Positions 29,903-39,308 are shown, counted from the first letter of the stretch. The stretch: DNA of 64,000 nt from Pseudoselenomonas ruminantium (GCA_015058625.1 SVCA01000002.1:1-64000); one strand, 5' to 3'. The notes: generated from the letters alone by a model not told the origin. Translations and numbers: made by a program.

Positions 29903-31609
29903 ATGAGACTAAAGGACATTCGTATTGGAGCCAAGATATTGGTGCTGGTTGTTATCGGCATCCTCGGCATGGCAATTTTGAGTTTTTCGGGCTATCGGGC
30001 CATGAGTCAGGCAAGTGACGATATTGACAACATGTACTCCCGTAAACTGAAAGCAACCCGTATGCTGGGCGATGAAATCAATTACATGCGTATGATTCAA
30101 GTGCGCATTGTAAAGCATATTCTCGACCCGAAGGATGCACAGATTAATGCTTCTATCGACGAAGCGATGAAAAGCTATGAAACGAAATGGCCGGAATATA
30201 AGGAACTGGGGATGCGGGCAGATAAAGCTGCTGCCGAAATCCCCAATACAGAGAAAAAGTGGGCAGAATATAAAAATGGGATTCAGGAAGCCCGCAAGCT
30301 GGCCGAGGCTGGCAAGACCCAGGAAGCCTGGGTGTATTACAAAGGTGTGGAAGCCGGTGTAACACAGGAACTCTTAAAGAGTCTGGTCGCGCTCCAGAAA
30401 GTGGCCGATGATAATGCGGATGCGCTCAATGCAGAAATCGTGGAACGCAATGCCAGCACGATGACCGCGATGATCGTTACCACGCTGCTCTGCTTTGTGG
30501 TGCTGCTGGGCATAGCCTTCTTTATCGTGCGTGATATTATGATCAATCTGGATAAAATGGTCAGGGAATGCAAGCGCATGAAAGATGGGGACTTCCGTCT
30601 CAATGGCAATTATGAACCCCGTGGTGACGAACTCGGGCAGATGGAAGCCGCTATGCAGGATATGCGTAAGACGTTGAATAAGCTGATGCGTCAGGTTAGC
30701 GAATCCGCTGAACAGCTGGCAGCTTCCTCCGAGGAACTTACGGCCAGCGCCGGACAGGCTGCACAGGCTGCCACGCAGGTAGCGCAGTCGGCTACGGAGG
30801 TTGTGGAATCGGTTGAGCATCAGCAAAAATCTGTCATGGACAGCAATGAAGCCGTTCAGAGTGCCGAGGCATCTGTAGAAGAAATCCGTCAGAAGTCCGA
30901 CCAGGTAGAGGCTAATTCCAATGCGGCTGCTGCGCGCGCCGAAAAGGGCAATCAGGCCATTGATGATTCCGTCCGTCAGATTAAGGATGTGGAGGAAACC
31001 GTCACGGCTTCTGCCAGAATGGTTGACCGTCTGGGCGAGCGCTCCAAGGAAATCGGTGAAATCGTAGATACCATGACGGGCATTGCTGAGCAGACCAATC
31101 TGCTGGCTCTTAACGCTTCTATCGAAGCGGCCCGCGCTGGTGAACATGGACGCGGCTTTACGGTGGTAGCCGGTGAAGTCGGCAAGCTCGCGCAGGAATC
31201 CAAGGAATCTGCTGAAAAAATTGCCAAAATCATCAAGGAGATTCAGGGCGATACGGAAGAAGCTGTGCTCTCCATGCGTACCGGCCGTGAAGCCGTGGTG
31301 GAAGGCGCACAGAGCGTGGAATCCCTGCGCACCATGTTTGAGGAAATCAATCAGCTGGTAGTCGGCGTATCCGGGGAAATCAGCCACGTGACCGAATCCA
31401 TCAACGACATGGCCGATGCCACCAACGATATCGCCAGCGAGATGAATGATATCAACAGTTTCAGCGGCAAGGTGGCCAGCGAAATGCAGGCCGTATCCGC
31501 AGCCACGGAAGAACAGTCTGCCTCTGCTGAGGAAATTGCCGCCGCCAGTGAAGCACTGGCCAAACTGGCACAGGACCAGCAGGAAGCACTCTCCAATTTC
31601 CGCTTCTAA
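29903..31609 (+). CDS. Methyl-accepting chemotaxis protein
   Basis: 568-residue chemoreceptor. Membrane helix 1 is at about 9-31 ([17 protein letters not shown]), followed by a four-helix-bundle periplasmic sensor ([22 protein letters not shown] onward). Membrane helix 2 is at about 190-210, then a HAMP domain and a long signalling hairpin with the tip [34 protein letters not shown], which contacts CheA/CheW. Gln/Glu pairs for methylation flank the tip. The C-terminus ends LSNFRF, with no CheR-docking pentapeptide. The ligand is unknown. Monocistronic. Confidence 0.95.
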   Translation: MRLKDIRIGAKILVLVVIGILGMAILSFSGYRAMSQASDDIDNMYSRKLKATRMLGDEINYMRMIQVRIVKHILDPKDAQINASIDEAMKSYETKWPEYKELGMRADKAAAEIPNTEKKWAEYKNGIQEARKLAEAGKTQEAWVYYKGVEAGVTQELLKSLVALQKVADDNADALNAEIVERNASTMTAMIVTTLLCFVVLLGIAFFIVRDIMINLDKMVRECKRMKDGDFRLNGNYEPRGDELGQMEAAMQDMRKTLNKLMRQVSESAEQLAASSEELTASAGQAAQAATQVAQSATEVVESVEHQQKSVMDSNEAVQSAEASVEEIRQKSDQVEANSNAAAARAEKGNQAIDDSVRQIKDVEETVTASARMVDRLGERSKEIGEIVDTMTGIAEQTNLLALNASIEAARAGEHGRGFTVVAGEVGKLAQESKESAEKIAKIIKEIQGDTEEAVLSMRTGREAVVEGAQSVESLRTMFEEINQLVVGVSGEISHVTESINDMADATNDIASEMNDINSFSGKVASEMQAVSAATEEQSASAEEIAAASEALAKLAQDQQEALSNFRF

Positions 31610-31643
31610 TTCCATAATATAGGCAAGGATATTTGCCGGTTAA

Positions 31644-31677
31644 AAGGGTTGGCCAAAATATTGGCACAACCCTTTTT
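31644..31677 (+). terminator. Intrinsic terminator after the chemoreceptor
   Basis: Stem AAGGGTTGGCC / GGC-CAACCCTT followed by TTTTT. Confidence 0.75.
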
Positions 31678-31729
31678 CCGTGATATGATAGTAATATCTA
31701 ATTTTAGTTGCTTTCAGGAGGCTTGTCAG

Positions 31730-33100
31730 TTGTTGAAATCAGGAAAAGTCCGTCTGTTGACGGGAATGCTGGCCCTGGCTGCCGGCATGTTGCTGAACAT
31801 GGGCGGTGCCAGCGCGGAAACCCAGACCGACAATGTGCGGATAAATTTTGGCCATACGGTGGTCAATATGGAGAAGACGGCCCCGCCAAGTGAGGGTCAG
31901 ACAGCTATGCAGATAAAAAATGTGCAATTAGTATGGAAGGAAATTCCCAGTGCGGTGCGCTATCAGGTGGTTATCCTGAAATCGGCGGAAGATACCCGGG
32001 AAAATATTGCCCTTACCTATAATCAGGTGTATACCAACGGCCTCACGGTGGATTTATCATCCTTTGGCGCCGAGGCCGCAGGCTTTTACTGGAAAGTCTG
32101 CCCGCTGGATTACAACGGCAGGCCGGTGGGGAATATGCACTTTTCCAAGCCCAAACCCATCACGGCGGGCGGCAAGCTGAATGTGAATGCGCCCAAGCCG
32201 ACTACTCAGTTTGAGCGCATGGACTATATGCCCCTTTACCCGGTATTTTCCTGGATTCCCTATGGTAAGGCCAAACAGCATGAAGTGCAGGTCTATCGGG
32301 TGACAGACGCTGGAGAAAAACTTATCCGCACCCTGCAGGGGGGAGAATATGATGTCTATGAGGATGGCGGCTATACCCTGCCGGGAAAATATTACTGGCG
32401 GGTGCGCTCCTTAAACAGCGACGGCAGTCCGTTAAGTGGCTGGTCGGAAAAGAGTTATTTCACGGTAGAAGGGGAAAAGCCTCCTTTTGCGGCACTTGGG
32501 GACAGCATTACCCATGGTGGCGGCGCGATGTCGGTATCGCCGGGGTATCTGCTCTATGACTGGGAATCCTACAGTCAGGTTCCGGTGAAGAATCTGGGCT
32601 TTAGCGGCAATACCACCGAAGCCATGCTGGAACGCTTTGAACGGGATGTGCTGCCGGCTTCGCCCAGAGTTTTGGTCGTAATGGGCGGCGTCAATGACTA
32701 CCGCCTGGGTACCTTTGGCTCGCAGACCGTTGCCAATCTGCAGGCCATCAAGGAAAAATGCGATGCCTATGGCATTATCGTGGTATTTTTGACGCCGACG
32801 CCTATCAATCCGACTATGATGGTGAGCCGGGCACATATTGACCAGCCGCCCTATGACTGGAAAAAACATCAGCAGTATGTCAATGACTGGGTAATGCGTC
32901 AGCAGTATCATGTGGATGTGGCCACGGCTCTGACGGACAGCATGGGCAATCTGCGGTCAACCTATACCACCGACGGGCTGCACCCTGACTACTATGGCAA
33001 AAAATATATTGGGGAACAGGTGGGGCGTTATCTGGCGATGAATTTTGGCTGGCTGACCAGTAAACTGACCAAAAAAGCTATTCCTACCTATAATAATTGA
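31730..33100 (+). CDS. Secreted SGNH/GDSL hydrolase with Fn3-like domains
   Basis: 456 residues. Signal peptide GKVRLLTGMLALAAGMLLNMGGASA, cleaved about before ETQ. Two Fn3-like beta domains follow (VQLVWKEIPSAVRYQVVIL and YPVFSWIPYGKAKQHEVQVYRV, each ending in FYWKV or YYWRVRSLN). The C-terminal esterase domain has block I GDSITHGG with the catalytic Ser, block III GGVNDYRLG and block V TDGLHPDYYG with the catalytic Asp and His. Probably removes acyl groups from a wall or plant polysaccharide outside the cytoplasm; the substrate is unknown. TTG at 31730 or 31733 follows CAGGAGG. Confidence 0.85.
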   Translation: MLKSGKVRLLTGMLALAAGMLLNMGGASAETQTDNVRINFGHTVVNMEKTAPPSEGQTAMQIKNVQLVWKEIPSAVRYQVVILKSAEDTRENIALTYNQVYTNGLTVDLSSFGAEAAGFYWKVCPLDYNGRPVGNMHFSKPKPITAGGKLNVNAPKPTTQFERMDYMPLYPVFSWIPYGKAKQHEVQVYRVTDAGEKLIRTLQGGEYDVYEDGGYTLPGKYYWRVRSLNSDGSPLSGWSEKSYFTVEGEKPPFAALGDSITHGGGAMSVSPGYLLYDWESYSQVPVKNLGFSGNTTEAMLERFERDVLPASPRVLVVMGGVNDYRLGTFGSQTVANLQAIKEKCDAYGIIVVFLTPTPINPTMMVSRAHIDQPPYDWKKHQQYVNDWVMRQQYHVDVATALTDSMGNLRSTYTTDGLHPDYYGKKYIGEQVGRYLAMNFGWLTSKLTKKAIPTYNN

Positions 33101-33244
33101 CAACAAGGCGCTTGGGCGCCTTGTTGTCGTATTTGGCATAATTTTTAATTGAATTTTAATGACTTTGTCAACAATTTTACTTAAATTATGTAGTATAATA
33201 TACGATATAAAAGTAGAAGCTTAATTCTGGGGAGGGTGGATATT

Positions 33245-34288
33245 ATGAGAAGGATGTTGATGGGGGCCCTGCTTTGGGCCGTGTGCTGTCTGGTGGGGCT
33301 TCCGGCTATTGGTGCGGCTGCCCCGCAGATTATAACGGCCAGCGGCGTGTACATCATGGGGGAAAATGATTCGCCGAAAATCGCCAAAGATGCGGCCCGG
33401 CAGGAGGCTATGCGCTCCGCTACGGAAAAAGCAGGGGTATATGTGGAAAGCTACTCCCGCAGCCAAAATATGGAGCTTAGCGCGGATGATGTGAAGATTA
33501 TATCCGGTGCCGTGCTGAAGGTTATGCAGGAAAAGGCAGAACCGACACTTACGGCAGGTGTATGGAAATATACCGTCACCCTTACCTGTGAAGTGGATAC
33601 GGATAAGATTGACCTCAAAAATCTGCTGGAAAACCGCAATAAGCTCGAAAAATTGCAGCAGGAGCGGGATGCGCTGAAAAAGCAGAACGAGGAACTGCTC
33701 GCCAAATACAAACAGGCCAAGGGGCAGGAAAAGAAGAAAATCGGCACGGAATTGGAAAACCAATATTCCCTGCAGGATGTCTTTGACCGCTGCGCCCGCT
33801 ACATCCAGCAGGGCGAACAGCGCCGGGCTATCGCAGAACTCGACAAGGTTATCGCCGACAGCAAGGTAACGGACAGTCCGCTGGCCTACGCTTATTACCT
33901 GCGGGGCCGCGCTTACTATGAGCGCAATCTGGACAACCAGGCGCTGGATGATTTTTCGGCTGCAGAATCCACCCCGCACAATGACAAGATATATCCGGTC
34001 TGGCGTACTTACTACTATCAGGGACTCATCTATTCCGACCGCGCGCAGTGGGAAATGGCTTACGGAAAACTGGCCCGGGCCTGGGACGCTTCGGGACATC
34101 AGGACAGGGATATCGAGGCGGCCATGCTGCGGGCAAAGCGCCATGCCTACCCGCCTGCACAGGAGGAAACGAGAAGAAAACAGCCGCCGCAGCGCAGCAG
34201 CCGTGAGATGGACTGGGAAAAGGTGGTTTCCGATGTGTTAATCGGCATTATCAAAGACCAGGTGGGCAAACAGACCATATATCGCTAA
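33245..34288 (+). CDS. Secreted TPR protein with FlgT-like N-terminal domain
   Basis: 347 residues. Signal peptide RRMLMGALLWAVCCLVGLPAIGAAA. Residues about 25-120 (ITASGVYIMGENDSPKIA and KDAARQEAMRSATEKAGVYVES) resemble the alpha/beta fold shared by FlgT N-domains and LPP20-type lipoproteins. A short coiled coil (LEKLQQERDALKKQNEELLAKYKQ) leads to TPR-like helices at about 175-300. Gln/Arg-rich near the end. I do not know the function; an envelope scaffold is plausible. ATG at 33245 follows GGAGGG. Confidence 0.7.
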   Translation: MRRMLMGALLWAVCCLVGLPAIGAAAPQIITASGVYIMGENDSPKIAKDAARQEAMRSATEKAGVYVESYSRSQNMELSADDVKIISGAVLKVMQEKAEPTLTAGVWKYTVTLTCEVDTDKIDLKNLLENRNKLEKLQQERDALKKQNEELLAKYKQAKGQEKKKIGTELENQYSLQDVFDRCARYIQQGEQRRAIAELDKVIADSKVTDSPLAYAYYLRGRAYYERNLDNQALDDFSAAESTPHNDKIYPVWRTYYYQGLIYSDRAQWEMAYGKLARAWDASGHQDRDIEAAMLRAKRHAYPPAQEETRRKQPPQRSSREMDWEKVVSDVLIGIIKDQVGKQTIYR

Positions 34289-34378
34289 AAAATTCCTGCC
34301 GGATACTTGATTTTTTTGGCAAAATAGGACAAAATATAGTGCAGAGTTTTTTCTAGTCAAGCAAGGACGATTTAATAC

Positions 34379-35419
34379 ATGCAAATTTCCCAAATGATGC
34401 AGACTTCCGTGCTGGTGGTTGACGGCATCGACAGTGACCGCATGAGACTTCAGCAGATTCTTGAACCCCGTGTGCAGTTTGAGGGGGTTAAGACCGGTGG
34501 TGAAGCCTTAACTTATGTTAAACAGCATACTGTTGATTTGCTGCTGCTGTCGGTCAAACTCCCCGATATGGACGGTTTTGAGCTTATGCGCACGTTGCGC
34601 GCAGATTCCCGGTATGAGGATTTGCCCGTCATTATCCTGAGCAGTGACCAGACCCAGAAGGCGGAGGCTGCTGTAGTTATGGCGGGCGGCACCGATATTA
34701 TCCGCAAGCCGTTTATCCCCATTATCGTAGTCAAAAAGGTGGAGCAGGTGCTGGAGATGGAGTACCTGCACCGCAAATTAAAACAGGAAGTTCATCGGCA
34801 GACCAAGCTGGCAGAAGACCGGCTGGCCGCCAGTGAACGGCTCTTTGAAGAAACCGTGATGGCGCTGGCAAAGACCATCGATGCCAAGGATGCCTATACC
34901 CGCGGTCATTCCCAGCGGGTGGCCCGCTATGCTCGTCATATTGCTCATAAATTGGGCTGGCTCGAGGAAGAGCAGCGCAAGATATACTTTATGGGGCTGC
35001 TCCATGATATTGGCAAAATCGGTGTGCCGGAGGCCATCATCAACAAGACCACCCGTCTTACGGATTACGAATACGGTCAGATTAAACAGCATACGGTTAT
35101 CGGCTCCGAGATTCTGGAACTCGTGGCTGAGTTCCCGGAACTTGCCGTGGGTGCCCGCTCCCATCATGAGCGTTATGATGGCAAGGGCTATCCGGACGGC
35201 TTTGCCGGCAGTCAGATTCCGGTTTATGCCCGGGTGATTGCCGTGGCTGATGCTTATGATGCCATGACATCCCGGCGCAGTTACCGCGATGTGCTGCCCC
35301 AGGATGTGGTGCGCAGTGAGATTGCCAAGGGCCGTGGGACGCAGTTTGACCCGCAGTTTGCGGATGTCATGCTGCAGATTATCGACAGCGATACGGACTA
35401 TCAGCTGTGTGAGCATTGA
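34379..35419 (+). CDS. HD-GYP phosphodiesterase with a degenerate receiver domain
   Basis: 346 residues. Residues about 10-125 are a CheY-like receiver, but the phosphoacceptor position reads DLLLLSVKLPDMDG: Ser replaces the Asp, and the acidic pair is VDGID. Thr/Ser and Lys (IIRKPF) are kept. A short coiled coil leads to the HD-GYP domain with HD in MGLLHDIGKIGVPEAII, HHERYDGKGYPDG and ADAYDAMTSRRSYR, so cyclic-di-GMP hydrolysis is expected. Control cannot be by standard Asp phosphorylation. Monocistronic, closed by the terminator at 35433. Confidence 0.88.
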   Translation: MQISQMMQTSVLVVDGIDSDRMRLQQILEPRVQFEGVKTGGEALTYVKQHTVDLLLLSVKLPDMDGFELMRTLRADSRYEDLPVIILSSDQTQKAEAAVVMAGGTDIIRKPFIPIIVVKKVEQVLEMEYLHRKLKQEVHRQTKLAEDRLAASERLFEETVMALAKTIDAKDAYTRGHSQRVARYARHIAHKLGWLEEEQRKIYFMGLLHDIGKIGVPEAIINKTTRLTDYEYGQIKQHTVIGSEILELVAEFPELAVGARSHHERYDGKGYPDGFAGSQIPVYARVIAVADAYDAMTSRRSYRDVLPQDVVRSEIAKGRGTQFDPQFADVMLQIIDSDTDYQLCEH

Positions 35420-35432
35420 TTGCTGTATATAA

Positions 35433-35470
35433 AATCCTCGCGGGAACTTATCCCTGCGGGGATTTTTATA
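35433..35470 (+). terminator. Intrinsic terminator after the HD-GYP gene
   Basis: Stem AAAATCCTCGCGGGA / TCCCTGCGGGGATTTT plus T-rich tail. Confidence 0.8.
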
Positions 35471-35541
35471 TTTTTAGAAGGAATCTGGGCGGAAGTGTGG
35501 AATAATAACTAAGAGTCAAATTTAGAAGGGGTGTTTCTTTT

Positions 35542-36114
35542 ATGAATCGATTGGCAAAGTTTTTGGCATGTGCATTGTTGGCATCTTCCGTAGTAGCTGG
35601 TTCTGCAGCTTCTGCCAGTGCCATGAATATCACCGGAGTGAGCCAGGCGATGACCATTGCCAATAAAACGGTTACGGCCAGTGATGAAAATGGGCAAAAG
35701 ATTAAATTCGTATCGGATGGCAAGGTTCTGCGTCTGATGAGTGCAGATGGCACGAAGGATTTTCTGTCCTTCAGCAGCTTTGACGGCATTTACAGCGGTG
35801 TGGATTACAGCGTAAGAGCCGTGGAAACGGCAGACCCGGCTATGCGTATCTTTGAAATCGCGGCTACGCGCGAAGGCAAGAGCTGCGGCTACTGGCTGGT
35901 GGGCAATCATATTGGCGGTACCTGGACGACTTATGTGTCCTGGAACAGCTTTGCCAATTTGGGATTCCGTACCGATAGATGGCATGAATTGAAGGCGACG
36001 ATTGAGAACCAGCAGCTCATTATTACGAGCTATACTGCCCGTGGAAATATGGACTGGCGGGCACAGGTTTTCTGGAATGCACAGGACGGCTGGTTCGGTC
36101 TGAAAAGATTTTGA
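35542..36114 (+). CDS. Secreted hypothetical protein, 190 residues
   Basis: A clear signal peptide (NRLAKFLACALLASSVVAGSAASASA, cleavage before MNI) and a roughly 160-residue mature domain, rich in beta strands and Trp (GTWTTYVSWNSF, RAQVFWNAQDGWFGLKRF). Only one Cys in the mature part. I do not recognise the family. ATG follows GAAGGGGTG. It stands alone just before the tRNA-Thr promoter. Confidence 0.75.
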   Translation: MNRLAKFLACALLASSVVAGSAASASAMNITGVSQAMTIANKTVTASDENGQKIKFVSDGKVLRLMSADGTKDFLSFSSFDGIYSGVDYSVRAVETADPAMRIFEIAATREGKSCGYWLVGNHIGGTWTTYVSWNSFANLGFRTDRWHELKATIENQQLIITSYTARGNMDWRAQVFWNAQDGWFGLKRF

Positions 36115-36123
36115 AAAAAGATG

Positions 36124-36153
36124 TTGACATAAGTGGCCACTTTCGCTTATAAT
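36124..36153 (+). promoter_or_regulatory. tRNA-Thr promoter
   Basis: TTGACA at 36124-36129, 18-bp spacer, TATAAT at 36148-36153: both boxes are perfect consensus, about 34 bases before the first tRNA. Confidence 0.85.
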
Positions 36154-36186
36154 ATAGTCTGTCAGTCACGGAAAGTGGCAGATGTT

Positions 36187-36262
36187 GCTGATTTAGCTCA
36201 GTTGGTAGAGCAGCTCATTCGTAATGAGCAGGTCGTAGGTTCGAATCCTATAATCAGCTCCA
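36187..36262 (+). tRNA. tRNA-Thr(CGT), copy 1
   Basis: Acceptor GCTGATT pairs with AATCAGC, CCA is encoded, the D-loop is AGTTGGTA, the anticodon loop is TTCGTAA, and the T-arm is GTAGG-TTCGAAT-CCTAT. Confidence 0.95.
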
Positions 36263-36270
36263 TAAATATT

Positions 36271-36346
36271 GCTGATTTAGCTCAGTTGGTAGAGCAGCTC
36301 ATTCGTAATGAGCAGGTCGTAGGTTCAAGTCCTATAATCAGCTCCA
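36271..36346 (+). tRNA. tRNA-Thr(CGT), copy 2
   Basis: Tandem copy 8 bases after the first and identical except in the T-loop (TTCAAGT instead of TTCGAAT). CCA is encoded. Confidence 0.95.
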
Positions 36347-36357
36347 TTGAGGATTAC

Positions 36358-36382
36358 GGCTCCGCATTTGCGGAGCCTTTTT
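36358..36382 (+). terminator. Terminator of the tRNA-Thr operon
   Basis: GGCTCCGC / GCGGAGCC with a four-base loop, then TTTTT. Confidence 0.85.
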
Positions 36383-36439
36383 GCTGTGTAAATTGCAGTT
36401 TGCCGGTGCGAGCTTTATTTTTTTGTTACAGCTCAGTGG

Positions 36440-36633
36440 GGGCGGAGGTGGTAATACTTTTCGCCGTTCCACTAAATGACCCACAAGAAATGTACAGGCC
36501 TTTTAGTTACCTGCGCCGGGCAAGACCGGCGGCGCGTATATTCAGCTCAATGTCTAGGAACTTTTGTCTGTGGGCCAGTCTTCACTTCGTTCGGACAGTC
36601 GTTCCACGGCGAAAAGCATCACCACCTCCGCCC
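36440..36633 (+). repeat. Structured repeat element, copy 1
   Basis: About 194 bp bounded by imperfect 27-bp inverted arms (36440-36466 with 36607-36633). Inside are GC-rich sub-hairpins, notably TTACCTGCGCCGGGC at about 36506-36520 and CTTCACTTCGTTCGGACAG at about 36580-36598. The inner core matches copy 2 in the opposite orientation, but the terminal arms differ in sequence while still pairing. There is no ORF with a ribosome site. Confidence 0.75.
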
Positions 36634-36741
36634 TAAGCGATGTCCGTATAAACTGGCATCTTCACGGTGACAGGAAACAAGTACATCGATGTTCTTGTAA
36701 CGAGAGCAACGAGTTCTCGCTGATTGTATAATCCGCAGCTT

Positions 36742-36933
36742 GGGGCGAACGGGGAGTGTTTTTTCTGTAGGGAGCGACTGCCTGAACGAAGTGAAGGCCG
36801 GCCCCGATAAGAAAATGCTAAGAAAAACGCTGAAAGCAGCGCCGTTGGCCTGCCCGGCGCAGGTAACTGGACAGCTCGCCTTTACGAGGGAGGCGTTTAG
36901 CGGAAAACAGAAAAAGTACTCCCCGTTCGCCCC
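36742..36933 (-). repeat. Structured repeat element, copy 2 (inverted)
   Basis: About 192 bp bounded by 26-bp arms (36742-36767 with 36908-36933) that pair with two mismatches. Read on the minus strand it shares the cores TTACCTGCGCCGGGC and CTTCACTTCGTTC with copy 1. Between 36634 and 36741, separating the copies, I see nothing recognisable. Confidence 0.75.
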
Positions 36934-37037
36934 TGACAACGTATGAACGAGATACCTTTACCACGAACTAACAAACTGCAATTTATGTGTGTAGAAAATG
37001 GTGTTAAACAGAGCGTGCATAGTATTTTGCAGACAGC

Positions 37038-37080
37038 AAAAAGGAGCTGCGGCAAATGCTTTTGCATTTGTTGCAGCTCC
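37038..37080 (-). terminator. Terminator of the minus-strand tRNA-Ser genes
   Basis: Stem GGAGCTGC / GCAGCTCC with an inner AAATGC/GCATTT pairing. The U-tract is on the minus strand (37042-37038). Confidence 0.85.
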
Positions 37081-37092
37081 GTAGTTTCATAG

Positions 37093-37183
37093 TGGCGGAG
37101 TGGAGAGGATTCGAACCTCCGCACCGGTTACCCAGCCTAACGATTTAGCAAACCGTCCTCTTCAGCCTCTTGAGTACCACTCC
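37093..37183 (-). tRNA. tRNA-Ser(GCT)
   Basis: Read on the minus strand: acceptor GGAGTGG/CCACTCC, a long variable arm, anticodon loop TTGCTAA, T-arm GGAGG-TTCGAAT-CCTCT, and encoded CCA. Confidence 0.94.
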
Positions 37184-37193
37184 ATTATTTATA

Positions 37194-37282
37194 TGGCGGA
37201 GAGGGTGGGATTCGAACCCACGCACCTGTTACAGCCTACCGGTTTTCAAGACCGGACTCTTCAACCACTTGAGTACCTCTCC
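37194..37282 (-). tRNA. tRNA-Ser(TGA)
   Basis: Minus strand: acceptor GGAGAGG/CCTCTCC, anticodon loop CTTGAAA, a long variable arm typical of Ser, T-arm GTGGG-TTCGAAT-CCCAC, and encoded CCA. Confidence 0.94.
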
Positions 37283-37418
37283 ATTAGTCAACAGATTTAT
37301 TATAGCAGGTGGCCCCTGAACTTGTCAAATGACGGTGATTGCGCTATACTATCATACGTTGCTACTTTGTTTCGTTACATATTAAAGATAGAATTTGCAA
37401 GTTCAGGAGTTGAGGGCG

Positions 37419-38198
37419 TTGAAAATTGCCTTTTTTGATTCCGGTATGGGAGGCCTTTCGGTACTGCATCATGCCATGAAGGTTCTGCCCCATGAGGAGT
37501 TTATATTCTACGCCGATGAGGATAATGTTCCTTACGGCACCAAGAGCACGGCAGATGTGCAAAGATTTGTGGGCGAGGCCTTTGACTTCTTATTGAAACA
37601 GGATGTAAAGGCCATTGTGGTGGCCTGCAATACGGCAACCTCGGTGGCGGTGGCGGAGATGCGCCGCCGTTATGATTTGCCCATTATCGGCATGGAGCCG
37701 GCGGCCAAGAAAGCGCTGGATATGGACGGCACGAAACGCGTGCTGGTGACGGCAACGCCCATTACCGTAAAGGGGCGCAAGATGGAACTTTTGATTGAAA
37801 AGGTAGATAAGGACCATCTGGTGGATAGACTGGCTTTGCCGGAGCTTGTGACCTTTGCAGAACGCCAGGAGTTCAACTCGCCGGCGGTGACGGATTACCT
37901 GCGGGGAGAGCTATCGCAATTTGACTTGGGCAAATACTCCTCGCTGGTATTGGGCTGCACACACTTCAACTACTTCAAAGACACCTTGCGGGAACTTTTG
38001 CCGGACAATGTGCAGTTTGTGGACGGCAATGAGGGCACGGTGCGGGAACTTATCCGCCGCCTCAAGGAGCGCAATCAGCTGGAGCACAATCCCCAGACGG
38101 TCACGTACTTTTACTCCGGCCGTCAGGTCACGGATGTGGTGGAACTGGAACGGCTGGAAAACTGCCTTTCCCGGCTGGAGAAGATGTACCGGATTTAA
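37419..38198 (+). CDS. murI: Glutamate racemase
   Basis: Makes D-glutamate for peptidoglycan by cofactor-independent racemisation. 259 residues with both catalytic Cys motifs, VVACNTATSVA and LGCTHF, the N-terminal FFDSGMGGLSVL and YADEDNVPYGTKS. TTG at 37419 is chosen because AGGAG lies 9 bases upstream and the protein then starts at the usual LKIAFFDSG. Monocistronic or first of the operon with the thioesterase. Confidence 0.94.
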   Translation: MKIAFFDSGMGGLSVLHHAMKVLPHEEFIFYADEDNVPYGTKSTADVQRFVGEAFDFLLKQDVKAIVVACNTATSVAVAEMRRRYDLPIIGMEPAAKKALDMDGTKRVLVTATPITVKGRKMELLIEKVDKDHLVDRLALPELVTFAERQEFNSPAVTDYLRGELSQFDLGKYSSLVLGCTHFNYFKDTLRELLPDNVQFVDGNEGTVRELIRRLKERNQLEHNPQTVTYFYSGRQVTDVVELERLENCLSRLEKMYRI

Positions 38199-38274
38199 GG
38201 CATTCATAACTTGACTTTACGGTGTTTTTGTTCTAGTCTATACATTGTGCGTAAAGTGTTAAGGAGGAATTCTT

Positions 38275-38718
38275 GTGCCAGTAAATATCGAACATCATGT
38301 AAACTTCTACGACACGGACGCCATGGCGGTAGTTCATCACGCCAACTACATCCGCTGGTTTGAAATCGGCCGGGTGGCGTACCTGCGCGAGATTGGCATT
38401 ACGTTGACGGAAATGATGGATGACGGCTATGTGTTCCCCATTACGGACATCAGCGCCAAATACATTTCTCCGGGCAAGTTTGATGATAACCTCATCATTG
38501 AAACCACGGCTACGGCTCTTACCAAGGTCAAGATGTGTTTCAAATACCGCATCTTGCGGAAGGAGACCGGGGAAGTGCTGGTGACGGGCAAATCCCAGAA
38601 CGTCTACACCAGCAAGGAGACGGGCCATATCACCCGTCTGCCGGAAAAGTATCTTACGCGTCTGCAGGCTGCTATGGAAAAAGAAAAAGCGGTGGCAGAG
38701 GCGCAAAATAAAGAATAA
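38275..38718 (+). CDS. Acyl-CoA thioesterase, YbgC/FadM family (hotdog fold)
   Basis: 147 residues. The hotdog signature FYDTDAMAVVHHANYIRWFEIGRVAYL contains the catalytic Asp and the His-His-x-Asn-Tyr motif. Then come LTKVKMCFKYRILRKETGEVL and a charged tail. Family members hydrolyse short acyl-CoA or 4-hydroxybenzoyl-CoA esters; the substrate is unknown here. GTG follows AAGGAGG. Confidence 0.88.
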   Translation: MPVNIEHHVNFYDTDAMAVVHHANYIRWFEIGRVAYLREIGITLTEMMDDGYVFPITDISAKYISPGKFDDNLIIETTATALTKVKMCFKYRILRKETGEVLVTGKSQNVYTSKETGHITRLPEKYLTRLQAAMEKEKAVAEAQNKE

Positions 38719-38744
38719 GCAGGGAATTCTAGGGAGGAATTATC

Positions 38745-39296
38745 GTGAGTTTTTTGACCATAGTGTTACTCGTCATCCTGATTGTTATCTGTGTGACGAA
38801 ACTCGTTTTGGCCTATCTGGGCTTGGAGGACATCCGCGTGGATACGAGCAGCCCGGTAGAACTTTTGAGCAAGGACGAAAACAGCCTTGTTCTGTCCAAG
38901 AAGCTGCACTTCTATAATGAAGGCAAGCAGTGCGCAACCATCATGGATGCTATCTGCCGCAGCCAGCTGCCCTACGAGCAGTATGACGGCATTGAAGTGC
39001 GTGCCAAGGCGGAGCGCGAGGGCGAAGTTCGTGAGGACGATTACTTCGAGGCCGTTATCATCCAGAAGAAGGGCGACAAGGCTGGCGAAGACAGCCTGAA
39101 CGTCTTTGCCAAAATCAAGCTGACCCCGCGCAAGGGCATGAGCCTTGATGAAGCACTGTCCCATATGGTTGACCTGCCGGTGGACTTCATCTGGCAGGAA
39201 ACGGGCCGCGATGTTCAGCATTACAACAAGCTGCGCATCGAAATCACGGCGGAAGAAATTGCAAAACTGGCTGGCGTACAGCTGGTGAAGGACTAA
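38745..39296 (+). CDS. Membrane-anchored hypothetical protein
   Basis: 183 residues: a single N-terminal helix FLTIVLLVILIVICVTKLVLAYL, then a soluble domain (DTSSPVELLSKDENSLVLSK, then a Cys pair region CATIMDAICRS) with mixed alpha/beta character. Not recognised. GTG start follows AGGGAGGA. It is 26 bases from the thioesterase and 12 from the next gene, so it is part of that operon. Confidence 0.75.
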   Translation: MSFLTIVLLVILIVICVTKLVLAYLGLEDIRVDTSSPVELLSKDENSLVLSKKLHFYNEGKQCATIMDAICRSQLPYEQYDGIEVRAKAEREGEVREDDYFEAVIIQKKGDKAGEDSLNVFAKIKLTPRKGMSLDEALSHMVDLPVDFIWQETGRDVQHYNKLRIEITAEEIAKLAGVQLVKD

Positions 39297-39308
39297 GGAG
39301 GCACTGAA

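Noticed and set aside
33101..33126. Hairpin after the SGNH hydrolase gene as a standard terminator
   Set aside because: The 11-bp stem CAACAAGGCGC/GCGCCTTGTTG is clear, but no T-tract follows on either strand, so I left it out of the terminator list.
36133..36636. A 167-codon open frame repeating the motif LAQLVEQLIRNEQVVGS
   Set aside because: It is a translation of the two tandem tRNA-Thr genes and the adjoining repeat element; there is no ribosome site.
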